Shown: positions 25,103 through 34,435 of the stretch, piece after piece
Layout of the letters: each line of letters starts with the position of its first letter
Numbering within the stretch: the stretch's first letter is position 1
NCBI GenBank assembly: GCA_018266215.1
Contig: JAFEAV010000057.1
Coordinates: forward strand, 1-40,127
Direction of reading: 5' to 3'
Origin: Cyanobacteria bacterium SZAS LIN-3
GTDB lineage: Bacteria > Cyanobacteriota > Vampirovibrionia > Obscuribacterales > Obscuribacteraceae
Length of the DNA stretch: 40,127 nt
Translations under genes and position numbers: made by a program
The notes under the pieces: generated by a model
Told to the model about the DNA's origin: nothing
Seen by the model: the letters and a program-made list of their open reading frames with translations, nothing else
The model's database searches: none

Positions 25103-28100
25103 TTAGCGCATAGCGGTCAGTCTCGGTCTCGTATAAGTCCTGTAGCCTGAGGCGTAATTGCCGAGTTGGAGCATGATGGCTGCAGTCTTGAGCAAGTGGG
25201 ACGTCCTGGATTTGTGTCCGGCATCAGTCGACGCCAACATATTGCGCAACGGCACAATTGTATAAAGCGCCGCAGGCAGATGGAAATCAGCACTGAAAGC
25301 GGCCAAACTATCGTTGATCGCTGTTTTAGTTACACCTTTGTAGGGAATCACAGCCGAAGGATTTATTTCCTCGAAGGATTCGTACTGATTGCCGGTGACA
25401 AACAAATGTTTACCGGGAGCAAGTGCGATCTTGCGGCCGCCAACTTCCACTACGACCGACTGGTGATGCGTATCATCCAGGTCGTAAACGGCAATGCCGT
25501 GGTTGAAGGCCATGACAAGAGCCATGGAATGAGCGGCAATTTTGACATCTCCAAAAGTTGTCTTCACAACCATGTCCCGGTCAGGCATATACAGCGTGCC
25601 GCCGGAATTTATTGACGCCTCAGCGGAATCGCAAGCTGTATGTACGTTGGCATTGATCAGACCATATTGCACATTGCCCGGCTGAGAAAACGCACCGATA
25701 CCACAGTAGAGAGTGCGAGCCTGCGCCTGCAGGCCGCCAGAAGATGACGCCAGGCTATCCAGCATATTGCCGCTCAGACCGGCGATTACTGTGGCGAAGC
25801 TCTGAGCCGGCGCTATGGTGGGCAGTATAAACTGACTGTTTACAGCAGACGACTGGACGGCGCCGACCGCTTGAGTTGCGGGCGCAATATCACTGGCGGT
25901 AAAAGCCGGTGCTATCGCCCTGGCCGCCGGCAAATCGGCAAGGCCTTCCGGCGGATCAGCCGTAATTATCACGCCGCCACCAAGAGTGATGGAATTAGCA
26001 GCTTTGTCGTCGGTATCAAAAATCACGTCACGCTTATTGGCATTAATTGTATTGACCGGACCCAGGGCTGTGATGCCGTTCTTACCAAAGTAAGTGACAC
26101 CTGGCGCGGTATTGTTGACGGTGACATTGTCAGGTGTCGTACCAACAAACTTATTGGCTGTTGGTCCGATGTTTATCGTCACCGTACCAACGCCGGCCAC
26201 GGTGGATGAACCCGTGATCGTCGAGCCGGTGCCGATATTGATGGTGCCGCCCTTGGTATCGTCATTTTGCAATAAAACGCTGCCGCCGGTTGCCACCAGT
26301 GCTGATGCAGGATTTACAACCAGCGCTCCGGAGCGTGCACCGACGGTGATCGAATTTGTCGAGGCATTGACGTCACTGCCGGCGGTTATGGAATTGACGG
26401 TAACAGGTCCATAGCTGTACAGATTAAAGCCCTGATTGGACGTCGCATTGGCTACGGTGAGCGGGTCTTTACTGCTATTGAGGATGAAGATGCCACCAGT
26501 GCCGACGCTGGTGGTATTGACCGACAAATTCGATGTTTCCACACCTATTGTAGCCACAGCTGCAGGACCACCGATAGCTCCGCCTGATGTATTCAACGTC
26601 ACGGAAGCGCCGACAATCTTATCGATTACTCTCAGTCTGGTTATGCTGCCGGTGCCGCCGGCAGTAAGAGTCACATTACTGAGTTTTGTCCCGATATTGC
26701 CCTGTTCCTGCACTCCGGCTGCGGATGTCACAGTAATTGTTGTACCGCTCAAATCCGAGATCGTTGCCGGTCCGGCCGTCGATATGCTCAAGGTAGCACC
26801 GGCAGAGGAGTTGTGGATCAGGGCACCGGCAGGATTAGTGGAAATAACTGTGGCGTTGGCATTGGCGGAGGTGGCATTGACCGATATTTTCGATGCCGAT
26901 GTTGTAACGCTGGGACCGCCGATTCCGCCCGGTCCATTGGAAGTCAGCGACAGTTCAGCCACATTGAGTGTATTGGCCACAATTGTTTGAGCAGCGGTAG
27001 CCGTCAACAAATGGGCAGTGCCTGTGATCGTGCCCAGTGTCAAACCGAGAGGTGACAGGGATGAGACTTTGACGACTCCTTTGCCGACGACCGTATCGTC
27101 CATATTGGAAAAGTCGCCGGGTGCCTTACTCAGATCAGCAGTGCCCGCCGCATTTAAGAACAGGGTGAGGGGTGCCTTGGAATTGACAGGAGCCGTAGCG
27201 GATTGAATGATGTTGCCGCCATTGGTGGTCAATGTAACCTGGTTGCCGGTTGTCGGGCCATTGAGTTTGATGCTGCCTGTGCCCTGCGCGGTCAGGACCC
27301 AGTTGCCCGTGCTGATCAGTCCGGCCGATTCTATCGAGCCTGTGCCACTGACTATAAGAGTCGACTGTTGCGTCGTTGTGATAGGGGCACCAATCTTGAT
27401 TGATCCGTTGACGTTTGTTTTGATCGGTGTGAAGTCGACCAAATTGACGGTAAACGGGACCGACGTGGAAATGGTGCCGTTGTAGTCGATTTTCAGGCTT
27501 TGTTTGTCTCCGACAATCGAGCTCAACACGACGTCTTTCACGTCAGAAAAAGAGATCAGATTAGCGCCCGAGACTTTTGTACTGAGACCGAGAACATCGT
27601 TAGAAGCATTTGTCAGATTCACATTTCCCACGACCCCGGTGTCGGTGATAATGAGAGTGAGAAGTTTGCTCGCTTTTATTGAGCCCGTGGTGGTCTGCGA
27701 AATGGCACCGGTGTCTGCCTGAAGAGTAATGTTCGGCGCGCTTAGAGGTAGATTTATTGTGAGCGGATTGGCGCCTGAACTTGTGATTGAAATCGATTTT
27801 GTGGCGGTAATTGCTCCGTTAGTCGGATTGGAAAAATTGGTGGAATCAATTACAACATCGGCCGCTTTCAGCCCCTGCAGTACGCTAAATGTCGTAGCCG
27901 TCGGCGCAATCATCGAATAGGTACCGGAGGCCTGGTTGACTATCGTAGTCTTGTCCAGTGTGAAATTTGTCAGATTGATTGCCGTGGTGGTGGTGTTTTT
28001 GGCGTATACGTCAACGCCACCGTTGAGTGTAATGTCTTGACCAGAGATCAGAGCCGGATTAGCCTTTGTGCCTATGGATTTGCCCGCCGGTACGTCAAGC

Positions 28101-31100
28101 AAAATTGTTCCGGAGGTCACCGTGCCAAACTTGCCGCCGGTATCGATATTGCCCGCGCTCTGCACCGAAAATCTGCTGCCCACTGCCAGATTGACAGTGT
28201 CCAGATCAAGATTGGTGTTGTTGCTGTTTTTGACATAGACGTCGGACTGAGTTTCAGCATGCAAAAACGTGGCGTTGATTTTAATTGGAGCCGTTGGCGT
28301 TCCGATAGTGCTGGTGCCGCCCACAGAGTTGTCCGATAAAAATATTCTGTCAGCGACAAGGTCACCGGCATTAGTGCCTAAACCAATGCCGCCCAGATTT
28401 ACTTTGTTACTGCCGTTCAAAGTAATCGTACTTGGACTTGCAGGTCCGCTGGAGAGGCCGGTAATGCCGGCCTTGCCTATGATTACCTGGCCCTTGCCCG
28501 CGGCATCCGGCGTGGTTGTGATTGTGAAGAATGAAGCTTTGTTGTTCTTGGAACCAAAAGTAGAGTCATGAACAGTTACGGCACCGGTACTGGCGATAAA
28601 AGCACTGCCTTTAGAGTTGACTTGAAGATCACAGACAACAACATTAACGCCCGAAGCTATGCCCAGTGGATTGGCATTGCTGGCTATGTCATCGGCACTC
28701 GTATCCGATATAACAATCTTATTCGCGGTCAATACGACCGGTTTGCTGGTGACAATGCCGCCCTTTTGACCGGGAGCGGTTTTGATGTCGATTGTGATTT
28801 TGCCGCCGGAGCCAGTCGTCGTAATATTGTCGAGGATGGTGACTGTCGCATTGTCCCCGGCTTTATTACCGTTGGAATTGTGCAACTCGTATGGGCTGAA
28901 ACTACTGGTTGACTTGTCGACCGACAGACTACCAGTGTTGTTGATAACAGTATCCTGAATAGAAGTCGTGGCAATCAAACTGGTTTGAGTGGTGACTCTG
29001 ACAAAACCGGAACTATCCAGTGTTACAGCAGTAGCGGTGAGTGTCGTCCCCGCTTTTGTGCCAATATTTCCACCGGCGGTCAGAATAAATTGACCGCCTA
29101 TAGCTTGGCCGGTTTCGATGGTGACCGCTTGGCTATCGTTGAGGACCACACTGGCAGTACCACCAGTAGTGCCGGTCGATACCGATAACAAACCGGTAGC
29201 TATGGAGATAGGCGAAAGAATCGTACCGATTGTGCCTTTACCGGTAAACAAGGTCAAGTTTCCACTGGAGAAGGTCTTACCGGCCCCCTGCAAGATATTG
29301 CCGTCAACAGCTGTCAGAGAGACGCTGGTTGGGCCTGTGACTGAACCCACGCTCAGGTCCTTCGCTCCGGTGGCATTGATAGATACGCTACCGCCGAAAA
29401 CGTCGCCGACAGTAACACCACCACTTCCAGCTTTGATGGCTACAGTTGTCTTGCCACCGCTGGCGCTGCCGCCTGTACCACCCGGAGCTTTGAATACCGA
29501 CGTGCCGGCTCCCGTCCCGCCCAGACCAATAGTGCCGCCCGCGCCACCATTATTGAGATTGTTGCCGAAGCCTTTGCCTCCAACGCCCGCTGTGCCGCTT
29601 GAGCCTCCACCAAAGCCGGCACCACCGCCATAGCCGTTGGCGCCGTCGCCCCCGGCGGTACCACCGCCGCCACCGCCGAAGATTCCACCACCACCGCCGC
29701 CGCCGCCCTGGAGTGAATCAGCCCCACCGCCGCCGCCGGCACCGTAGCTGCCACCTCCACCGCCGCCGCCGCCAAATAGCGTGCTCGGGTTACCACCACT
29801 GCCGCCATCGCCCCCATCTGCTGCATAAACTCCGCCAGTGACGGCGATTGAACCGCCCGGCGAAACTATCGAAATATCGGCGCCCGTACCGCCCTTTGCA
29901 CCGGCTGTGCCGGGATCCGGACCACCCTTACCATTTTGATTTCTGCCCGTGCCGCCGCCGCCGCCACCGCCTGCACTGCTGACCGTACCGGCGATGGAAA
30001 TATTTCCGGTAAGGGAGCTGATTTCAATTTTGGCGCCATTTCCGCCTTTACCCGGGTCATCGGCCAGACCCTGATTGCCCCCAGCGCCGCCACCGCCGAA
30101 GGCGAAAATGTTTTTGGTGGTGACATCGGCACCAGCAATGATCGTGATTGAGTTGGCAGAGCTGGCATCCCCTGTGAAACCGACAGGGCTATGGGCGTTG
30201 GTGCCGCCGGAGGTATTTAAATCGCCATTGACTACAATGGACGCATTATTGATAGATTTGCCGTTTGGCGTGATGATGCCTGTATAGTTGCCCTTAGTGT
30301 CGAATACTATGGTTTTGTCGGCATTTGAAGATTGCGGCTGTTGCGTAGCTATAAGTATGGCTCCGCCTTTTTGAGGCTCGTAGCTGTTGTTTCCGCCACG
30401 ATCCAATAATCCTGGGGAAGCGGTAATCGCTCCAACAGTTATAGTGTCGGTTTTAGTGCCGGGATTGGCACCGGCAATGATAGTCACGTTCCCGCCGTTG
30501 TGGCCGGGTCCGATGCCGTTTGCTCTGGTATCGATACTGTTAGTCCCTAACAGAACCTTTCCGCCGCTTCCTCCACTGCTGGCCATAGCCACCAACATGA
30601 CACTGCCGGCACTGCCCTGTCCGTTGCCGGTGCTGGTGTCAATGACCGTTGCGGCAGCGCCTGTGTCAAACAATATACTGCCACCGTTGCTGACCGACTG
30701 GTCAAGGGTAACGGTGACTTTTTGATCAGCGGGATTGGTGCCGACTTTTGTTGTCGTTTTGCCGGTGGTCGCTGTCCTTGCGCCAGCAATGATGGTGACG
30801 TTTGCGCCATTAGCCTTGATCTGAGCGGCGTTCGTTGTGGTGATGTCGCCATTGGCTAAAATCGCGACGTTTTCGGTAAAGGTGTTCACGCCATCTATAA
30901 CAATGCCACCGCCAACTGCTGTGTTTACGAAGGTCGGATCACCCGTCAGGCAATTGTTGCCTAATGTGAGAAGCTCGGTTGAGGCGGTGAAATGCTCGAT
31001 GTCGGCCAGAGTATTTAGGTGTCCCGAAACTTTACCCACACTGGCTGCGATCTCGCCGCCCTCGGCGAAAAGATTGAGATTGTGCGAAGTGTAATCGCCC

Positions 31101-32236
31101 CCGCTCAGGGTGATGTCTCGAGCCGGACCGCTCAGAGCGTCGCGCACATTGATATCACCAGCGGTGGCGACAAAAGAACCGCCTATAGCGTCTATGTTGA
31201 TATTGGTGGCAGCGTTCATAGCTGCAATATTGATGTTGCCGACAGCCGAGCTGATAATACCGGAGTTTTGAAAATTACCGCTGCCCGAAATCAGAGTGAC
31301 ATTGCCCTGGGCACTGATTGCAGACAGACCAGCTTGGGTGGCGGTGTTGGCAATCGCGCCCCCGGCCACGAGGGTAAGGGCCCCGCTGCTGCTCATGGTA
31401 CCAGAATTGGTGATATTGTTTGTCGCACTGAGAGTAAGATCGACATTGCTGATGGCACCGCTAATCGTGCCGGCAAGAGAAGAGGGGAGCTCCGTCGATA
31501 TAATGCCACCATAATGGTTGGTGATATTTTTGGCAAAAATGGTCCCGCTGGTTGTATCGCTGCTGGTTGAAAGCCCATAGAGCGATCCATACACCACAAT
31601 GTTGCCGTTCACGCCCAATGTGCTGTTTGTCGAGAAATAGTCTAGACCCGTAACTCCCGCGGGAATGACGAGTTTTGATGTAGACTGGCCGATTAGATTG
31701 AGATTGAAATTTCCACCGCGCGCCGCACCCGATGCGCTGAGCTGAAGGCTTTGAGCAGAGCCGGACGATACCTGTTCGATGGCGAGATATTCAGCGGCCG
31801 TGACCTTGTCCCCGGCAAAAAATGTACGACTGTTACCACCAAGGTCAATAGTTGCCGACTGTCCGGGGCCGAGAACGTCACCTTTAAGCAATATCCCGGC
31901 TACGATGGACGAAAGATCGAGAGCGTTGGCTTGCGATGAGGCGTTGCCCGGGTGAGCATGATTTAGCACGGCCTGATGTGAGGTCCAACCGGCTACAGCC
32001 TGATTTGTGTATGCATGAGCCGCGGCCTGCGCGCTGGTGCCACTCATGTTGATGGGCAATACTGCCGGTGCACTGCTGTGGTGAACGAAAGTAGATAAAG
32101 CCTGATTTGCTGCGGACGTATGAAAATTGCTTCCCCAGCTGGAAGGAGTGCCGTCAATTGCCAGGACCCCGGGCGCAATAGAACCGATCAGTAATTCTGC
32201 CGCCAACAAGGCTCTAACGCGACTGGCAATTTTCAT
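25103..32236 (-). CDS. Giant exported beta-repeat protein with Gly-rich tract and FecR-like C-terminus
   Basis: The product has 2377 residues from ATG 32236 (GAGGAAA upstream). A signal peptide (MKIASRVRALLAAELLIGSIAPGVLA) is followed by an N-terminal region with His/Ser/Ala-rich sequence. Then come some 2000 residues of short beta-strand repeats rich in T, S, G, N and V (phrases like ITNSGTMSSSGALTLVAGGAI recur), the texture of filamentous-haemagglutinin-like beta-helices. A Gly-rich tract lies at about 705-945. A compact module at about 2212-2285 (MVVKTTFGDVKIAAHSMALV and GGRKIALAPGKHLFVT) resembles a FecR domain. There is no autotransporter barrel, LPXTG or S-layer domain, so surface attachment is unexplained. 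Adhesion or matrix function is inferred. Confidence 0.88.
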   Translation of the reverse strand: MKIASRVRALLAAELLIGSIAPGVLAIDGTPSSWGSNFHTSAANQALSTFVHHSSAPAVLPINMSGTSAQAAAHAYTNQAVAGWTSHQAVLNHAHPGNASSQANALDLSSIVAGILLKGDVLGPGQSATIDLGGNSRTFFAGDKVTAAEYLAIEQVSSGSAQSLQLSASGAARGGNFNLNLIGQSTSKLVIPAGVTGLDYFSTNSTLGVNGNIVVYGSLYGLSTSSDTTSGTIFAKNITNHYGGIISTELPSSLAGTISGAISNVDLTLSATNNITNSGTMSSSGALTLVAGGAIANTATQAGLSAISAQGNVTLISGSGNFQNSGIISSAVGNINIAAMNAATNINIDAIGGSFVATAGDINVRDALSGPARDITLSGGDYTSHNLNLFAEGGEIAASVGKVSGHLNTLADIEHFTASTELLTLGNNCLTGDPTFVNTAVGGGIVIDGVNTFTENVAILANGDITTTNAAQIKANGANVTIIAGARTATTGKTTTKVGTNPADQKVTVTLDQSVSNGGSILFDTGAAATVIDTSTGNGQGSAGSVMLVAMASSGGSGGKVLLGTNSIDTRANGIGPGHNGGNVTIIAGANPGTKTDTITVGAITASPGLLDRGGNNSYEPQKGGAILIATQQPQSSNADKTIVFDTKGNYTGIITPNGKSINNASIVVNGDLNTSGGTNAHSPVGFTGDASSANSITIIAGADVTTKNIFAFGGGGAGGNQGLADDPGKGGNGAKIEISSLTGNISIAGTVSSAGGGGGGGTGRNQNGKGGPDPGTAGAKGGTGADISIVSPGGSIAVTGGVYAADGGDGGSGGNPSTLFGGGGGGGGSYGAGGGGGADSLQGGGGGGGGIFGGGGGGTAGGDGANGYGGGAGFGGGSSGTAGVGGKGFGNNLNNGGAGGTIGLGGTGAGTSVFKAPGGTGGSASGGKTTVAIKAGSGGVTVGDVFGGSVSINATGAKDLSVGSVTGPTSVSLTAVDGNILQGAGKTFSSGNLTLFTGKGTIGTILSPISIATGLLSVSTGTTGGTASVVLNDSQAVTIETGQAIGGQFILTAGGNIGTKAGTTLTATAVTLDSSGFVRVTTQTSLIATTSIQDTVINNTGSLSVDKSTSSFSPYELHNSNGNKAGDNATVTILDNITTTGSGGKITIDIKTAPGQKGGIVTSKPVVLTANKIVISDTSADDIASNANPLGIASGVNVVVCDLQVNSKGSAFIASTGAVTVHDSTFGSKNNKASFFTITTTPDAAGKGQVIIGKAGITGLSSGPASPSTITLNGSNKVNLGGIGLGTNAGDLVADRIFLSDNSVGGTSTIGTPTAPIKINATFLHAETQSDVYVKNSNNTNLDLDTVNLAVGSRFSVQSAGNIDTGGKFGTVTSGTILLDVPAGKSIGTKANPALISGQDITLNGGVDVYAKNTTTTAINLTNFTLDKTTIVNQASGTYSMIAPTATTFSVLQGLKAADVVIDSTNFSNPTNGAITATKSISITSSGANPLTINLPLSAPNITLQADTGAISQTTTGSIKASKLLTLIITDTGVVGNVNLTNASNDVLGLSTKVSGANLISFSDVKDVVLSSIVGDKQSLKIDYNGTISTSVPFTVNLVDFTPIKTNVNGSIKIGAPITTTQQSTLIVSGTGSIESAGLISTGNWVLTAQGTGSIKLNGPTTGNQVTLTTNGGNIIQSATAPVNSKAPLTLFLNAAGTADLSKAPGDFSNMDDTVVGKGVVKVSSLSPLGLTLGTITGTAHLLTATAAQTIVANTLNVAELSLTSNGPGGIGGPSVTTSASKISVNATSANANATVISTNPAGALIHNSSAGATLSISTAGPATISDLSGTTITVTSAAGVQEQGNIGTKLSNVTLTAGGTGSITRLRVIDKIVGASVTLNTSGGAIGGPAAVATIGVETSNLSVNTTSVGTGGIFILNSSKDPLTVANATSNQGFNLYSYGPVTVNSITAGSDVNASTNSITVGARSGALVVNPASALVATGGSVLLQNDDTKGGTINIGTGSTITGSSTVAGVGTVTINIGPTANKFVGTTPDNVTVNNTAPGVTYFGKNGITALGPVNTINANKRDVIFDTDDKAANSITLGGGVIITADPPEGLADLPAARAIAPAFTASDIAPATQAVGAVQSSAVNSQFILPTIAPAQSFATVIAGLSGNMLDSLASSSGGLQAQARTLYCGIGAFSQPGNVQYGLINANVHTACDSAEASINSGGTLYMPDRDMVVKTTFGDVKIAAHSMALVMAFNHGIAVYDLDDTHHQSVVVEVGGRKIALAPGKHLFVTGNQYESFEEINPSAVIPYKGVTKTAINDSLAAFSADFHLPAALYTIVPLRNMLASTDAGHKSRTSHLLKTAAIMLQLGNYASGYRTYTRPRLTAMR
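29400..30120 (-). repeat. Gly-rich low-complexity tract within the giant repeat protein
   Basis: On the coding strand this segment is a run of GGN codons broken by A, S, T and N, giving blocks such as GGGGGGGGSYGAGGGGGAD, GGGIFGGGGGGTAGGD and GGAGFGGGSSGTAG. It interrupts the beta-strand repeats. The composition resembles PE_PGRS or polyglycine-II type surface domains. On the opposite strand it creates long CCN-rich open frames that are not genes. Confidence 0.7.
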
Positions 32237-32485
32237 CAACAATTTCCTCGTGTACAAATACTCGGGCGTTTCCCAAAACACCCGCAAGCAATAGTGCATG
32301 ACAACAATAAACGGGCCTTGAGAATTCGTCCACATCCCCGATAAGACGCAATCTGAACAATTCAGACCACAAATAGCTGCCAACAAATGCGTAAAGCGGC
32401 ATTGAGGCCAATCGACCGCTAAGCCGGTCGCAGTATTTGCCCCTGCAATCGCGAATATTTATATATGCTCATCTAATTTTAGATC
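32237..32485 (-). promoter_or_regulatory. Long upstream region of the giant gene with hairpins and a promoter-like site
   Basis: Read leftward, a 14-bp palindrome ATCTAATTTTAGAT (32472-32485) is followed by an AT-rich TATATAAATAT (about 32456-32467) that could be a -10 region. The remaining ~220 nt contain perfect short inverted repeats at 32413-32430 (CGACCG-6-CGGTCG) and 32352-32366 (TCTGAA-CAA-TTCAGA), and an imperfect one at 32263-32284. An in-frame open stretch up to 32386 has no good start. No known riboswitch class was recognised. Confidence 0.4.
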
Positions 32486-32795
32486 GCCCGCTGGACAAAA
32501 GTTACGGAGCGCAGCTTGAAGTTTTTGCCACGCCCAGATCAACGGTCAAGCCTTGAACCTTTTCAGTCGATGCAAGTTGGACGGACTCACTCGCAGCATG
32601 GGGCTGCCCCCAAGGAAACCGGTGAGGTAAGTACATGTCTTCGCCTGAACTACCGGACAAGGTGGCCAGGCCCGGGCGATTTGGGAGCGCTTATTAGAAG
32701 CTTACGGCCAAACCATTGAAGCAAGCCGGACAACTTCAGTTTCTGCCGGCACGCCGGCCGCAAGAAAGCAGGTCGCTCTTTGGAAAATCATGTTA
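32486..32795. other. Intergenic region, possibly a structured RNA; no convincing gene
   Basis: The only open frame (about 32516-32719, plus strand) has no ribosome site and no protein-like pattern. The sequence can form several helices: GGGG-CTG-CCCC at 32600-32610, CCGGT/ACCGG pairing 32619-32623 with 32652-32656, and an outer pairing of CCCAGATC (32533-32540) with GATTTGGG about 150 bases downstream. I could not match it to tmRNA, RNase P, 6S, SRP or a riboswitch. Confidence 0.3.
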
Positions 32796-32813
32796 TAGTT
32801 TCCTAGGCAACTA
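32796..32813. promoter_or_regulatory. MarR-type operator
   Basis: TAGTT-T-CCTAGG-C-AACTA is an 18-bp palindrome with a single mismatched pair, 13 bases before the MarR ATG. It closely resembles TAGTTGC...GCAACTA sites bound by many MarR proteins. A TATAGT element at 32794-32799 overlaps it and may be the -10 box, so binding would repress the MarR gene itself. Confidence 0.7.
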
Positions 32814-32826
32814 ATACGGGACGAAC

Positions 32827-33297
32827 ATGAATAAAAGCATCAGCAGCCTGGAAGACCATCTAGGCTATTGGCTTAGATTTGTATCGAATCATGCTTCTCA
32901 GGCTTTTTCAACAAAGGTCGAATCCGAAGGCGTAACGATTGCTGAATGGGTCGTACTCAGGGAAATGTTCGATCATTCCTCTGTTAATCCAAGCCAATTA
33001 GCGGAACGATTGGCATTGACTCGAGGTGCGGTGTCTAAACTAGTTGATCGACTCGTTTCGAAAGGTCTAGTAGAAAAAAAGCAGAGCAAAACAATTTCGC
33101 CAAATGCTGACGGTCGTTATCAAACGATTGAACTAACCAGAACCGGTCGGACTCTAGTTCCCAAGCTTGCGCGACTCGCCGACAAGAATGACATCGAATT
33201 TTTTGGACATCTCTCTACCAAACAAAAGAAGAAAGTAGTGCTGCTTCTCAAGGAAATTGTCACGACACATGGGTGGAAAAAGGTGCCAACAGAATGA
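32827..33297 (+). CDS. MarR-family transcriptional regulator
   Basis: The 156-residue protein has the MarR winged helix: VTIAEWVVLREMFDH, VNPSQLAERLALTRGAVSKLVDRLVSKGLVEKK, then the wing with NADGRYQTIELTRTGRTLV. The flanking helices form the dimer interface. ATG 32827 is preceded by GGGACG rather than a strong Shine-Dalgarno. A MarR-like palindrome sits 13 bases upstream, so it probably represses its own transcription. The DUF1398 gene follows on the same strand, and the pair are likely co-transcribed. The ligand is unknown. Confidence 0.9.
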   Translation: MNKSISSLEDHLGYWLRFVSNHASQAFSTKVESEGVTIAEWVVLREMFDHSSVNPSQLAERLALTRGAVSKLVDRLVSKGLVEKKQSKTISPNADGRYQTIELTRTGRTLVPKLARLADKNDIEFFGHLSTKQKKKVVLLLKEIVTTHGWKKVPTE

Positions 33298-33341
33298 GCA
33301 AAATTTCGCAAGGCCCCTGTATTTCGACAAGGAGCGAGTGT

Positions 33342-33746
33342 ATGGACGTAATCACCGATGATATGGCCGAAAAGATGGAAGAGTGCGTTCGCGGTTCCCT
33401 TGCAGGCACTATGACTTTCCCTGATGTTCTGAGAATTTTGAAAAGCATTGGCGTAGAGCGCTATCATGCGGACTATTCCCGGCAAGAAAATACGTATTAT
33501 CTGACAAATGGCCAATCACATGTTGTGAGCTTGCCCCACGGAGCACATGAGACAGCAGCGGATTTTTCAGCAGAAAATGTCGCTGCAGCGGTGGGTGAAA
33601 GCCAGCGAGGCGAACACAGTTACCTTGATTTTGTTCGCAAAACGATGACTGCCGGCTGTGTTGGATACTGGGTACAGCTGGAAGGATGCCGTGTTCAGTA
33701 TTTTGGCAGGAGGGGAGAAATCCATACCGAAACATTTGTTGCTTAA
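33342..33746 (+). CDS. DUF1398-family protein
   Basis: The 134-residue protein matches the DUF1398 (YbcV-like) family: FPDVLRILKSIGVERYHADYSRQ, then YYLTNGQSHVVSLP, YLDFVRKTMTAGCVGYWVQL, and a final GCRVQYFGRRGEIHTETF strand. Family size is about 130 residues, which agrees with ATG 33342, preceded by AAGGAG at 33329-33334. An upstream in-frame ATG at 33294 overlaps the MarR stop, but its extra residues are outside the family. Function is unknown. The location behind MarR suggests it is induced by a small molecule or stress. Confidence 0.87.
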   Translation: MDVITDDMAEKMEECVRGSLAGTMTFPDVLRILKSIGVERYHADYSRQENTYYLTNGQSHVVSLPHGAHETAADFSAENVAAAVGESQRGEHSYLDFVRKTMTAGCVGYWVQLEGCRVQYFGRRGEIHTETFVA

Positions 33747-33799
33747 AGACTTTGCCTTCGATTTGAATACGAATTGGAACTAACTGCGACTCCGGCGCG

Positions 33800-34390
33800 C
33801 TATTTCAGCCCGTCGAATAAAGTTTTAAGCACTCTCTTAAGCAGTGGCTCGCGATCTTCATTTATGTGCAATGCCACCAATACCGGGTGGTGAAATGCGA
33901 TTGTCGCTTCGAATAACATCTTTGCAATGACAGCTGTATCGCCCTTCATCTCTCCCATTTTCACAGCCTCACCGGCGAGCCGTTGCAACTGTCGATCCAT
34001 ATTTCTGAGGTGGCTCTGCACGAATGGCTTTTCAATTTGCGCTGAATAATTGAAAGCTTTGAAAAGCTCTGGGTCGTTGCAAATTTTGATGCACTTGGCA
34101 CGATGCAGTTCTAAGAACCATTTTGTAATTCTTGCCGTTGGTTCAAGGTCAGGGTGGTCGCATATTCCCTCGAGTTTGCCGTCGAGTTCCTTGAGCCAAC
34201 GCGCGCTGACAGCATCGAATAATGCAGCTTTATCTGAGAAATGACTGTAAAGCGCCGCATGGCTGACACCAAGATCTTTAGCAATTTCGCTAAGCCGCAC
34301 CTTCTCAAATCCAAACTTGCGCATGCGGGAAATAGTCAGATCAACCGCCCGTACTTTTATCTGCTCGGATGTAAGCCCTGTTTTCGGCAT
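33800..34390 (-). CDS. TetR-family transcriptional repressor
   Basis: This is a 196-residue TetR protein. The DNA-binding part is ERVRLSEIAKDLGV-type: LTISRMRKFGFEKVRLSEIA, then KDLGVSHAALYSHFSDKAALFDAV. The C-terminal helical half is typical in length. ATG 34390 lacks a good Shine-Dalgarno. It is divergent from an aldo/keto reductase gene, and two palindromes fill the 129-base gap, so it probably represses itself and the reductase. The inducer may be an aldehyde or other electrophile, judged only by the neighbour. Confidence 0.88.
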   Translation of the reverse strand: MPKTGLTSEQIKVRAVDLTISRMRKFGFEKVRLSEIAKDLGVSHAALYSHFSDKAALFDAVSARWLKELDGKLEGICDHPDLEPTARITKWFLELHRAKCIKICNDPELFKAFNYSAQIEKPFVQSHLRNMDRQLQRLAGEAVKMGEMKGDTAVIAKMLFEATIAFHHPVLVALHINEDREPLLKRVLKTLFDGLK

Positions 34391-34435
34391 CGCTATCGAG
34401 ATTTTGCCACCTAAGGTCGTAACTCGTTAATTATA

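Noticed and set aside
25166..31939. Many long plus-strand open frames opposite the giant gene
   Set aside because: Their composition (runs of Pro, Arg, Val, Ala) mirrors Gly/Thr-rich codons on the other strand; none has a family match or consistent ribosome site.
32565..32580. CCTTGAACCT recalling the TPP riboswitch core
   Set aside because: The other conserved TPP elements (CTGAGA and the pyrophosphate arm) are absent.
32516..32719. 67-codon plus-strand open frame
   Set aside because: It has no Shine-Dalgarno and no protein-like pattern, and overlaps potential RNA helices.
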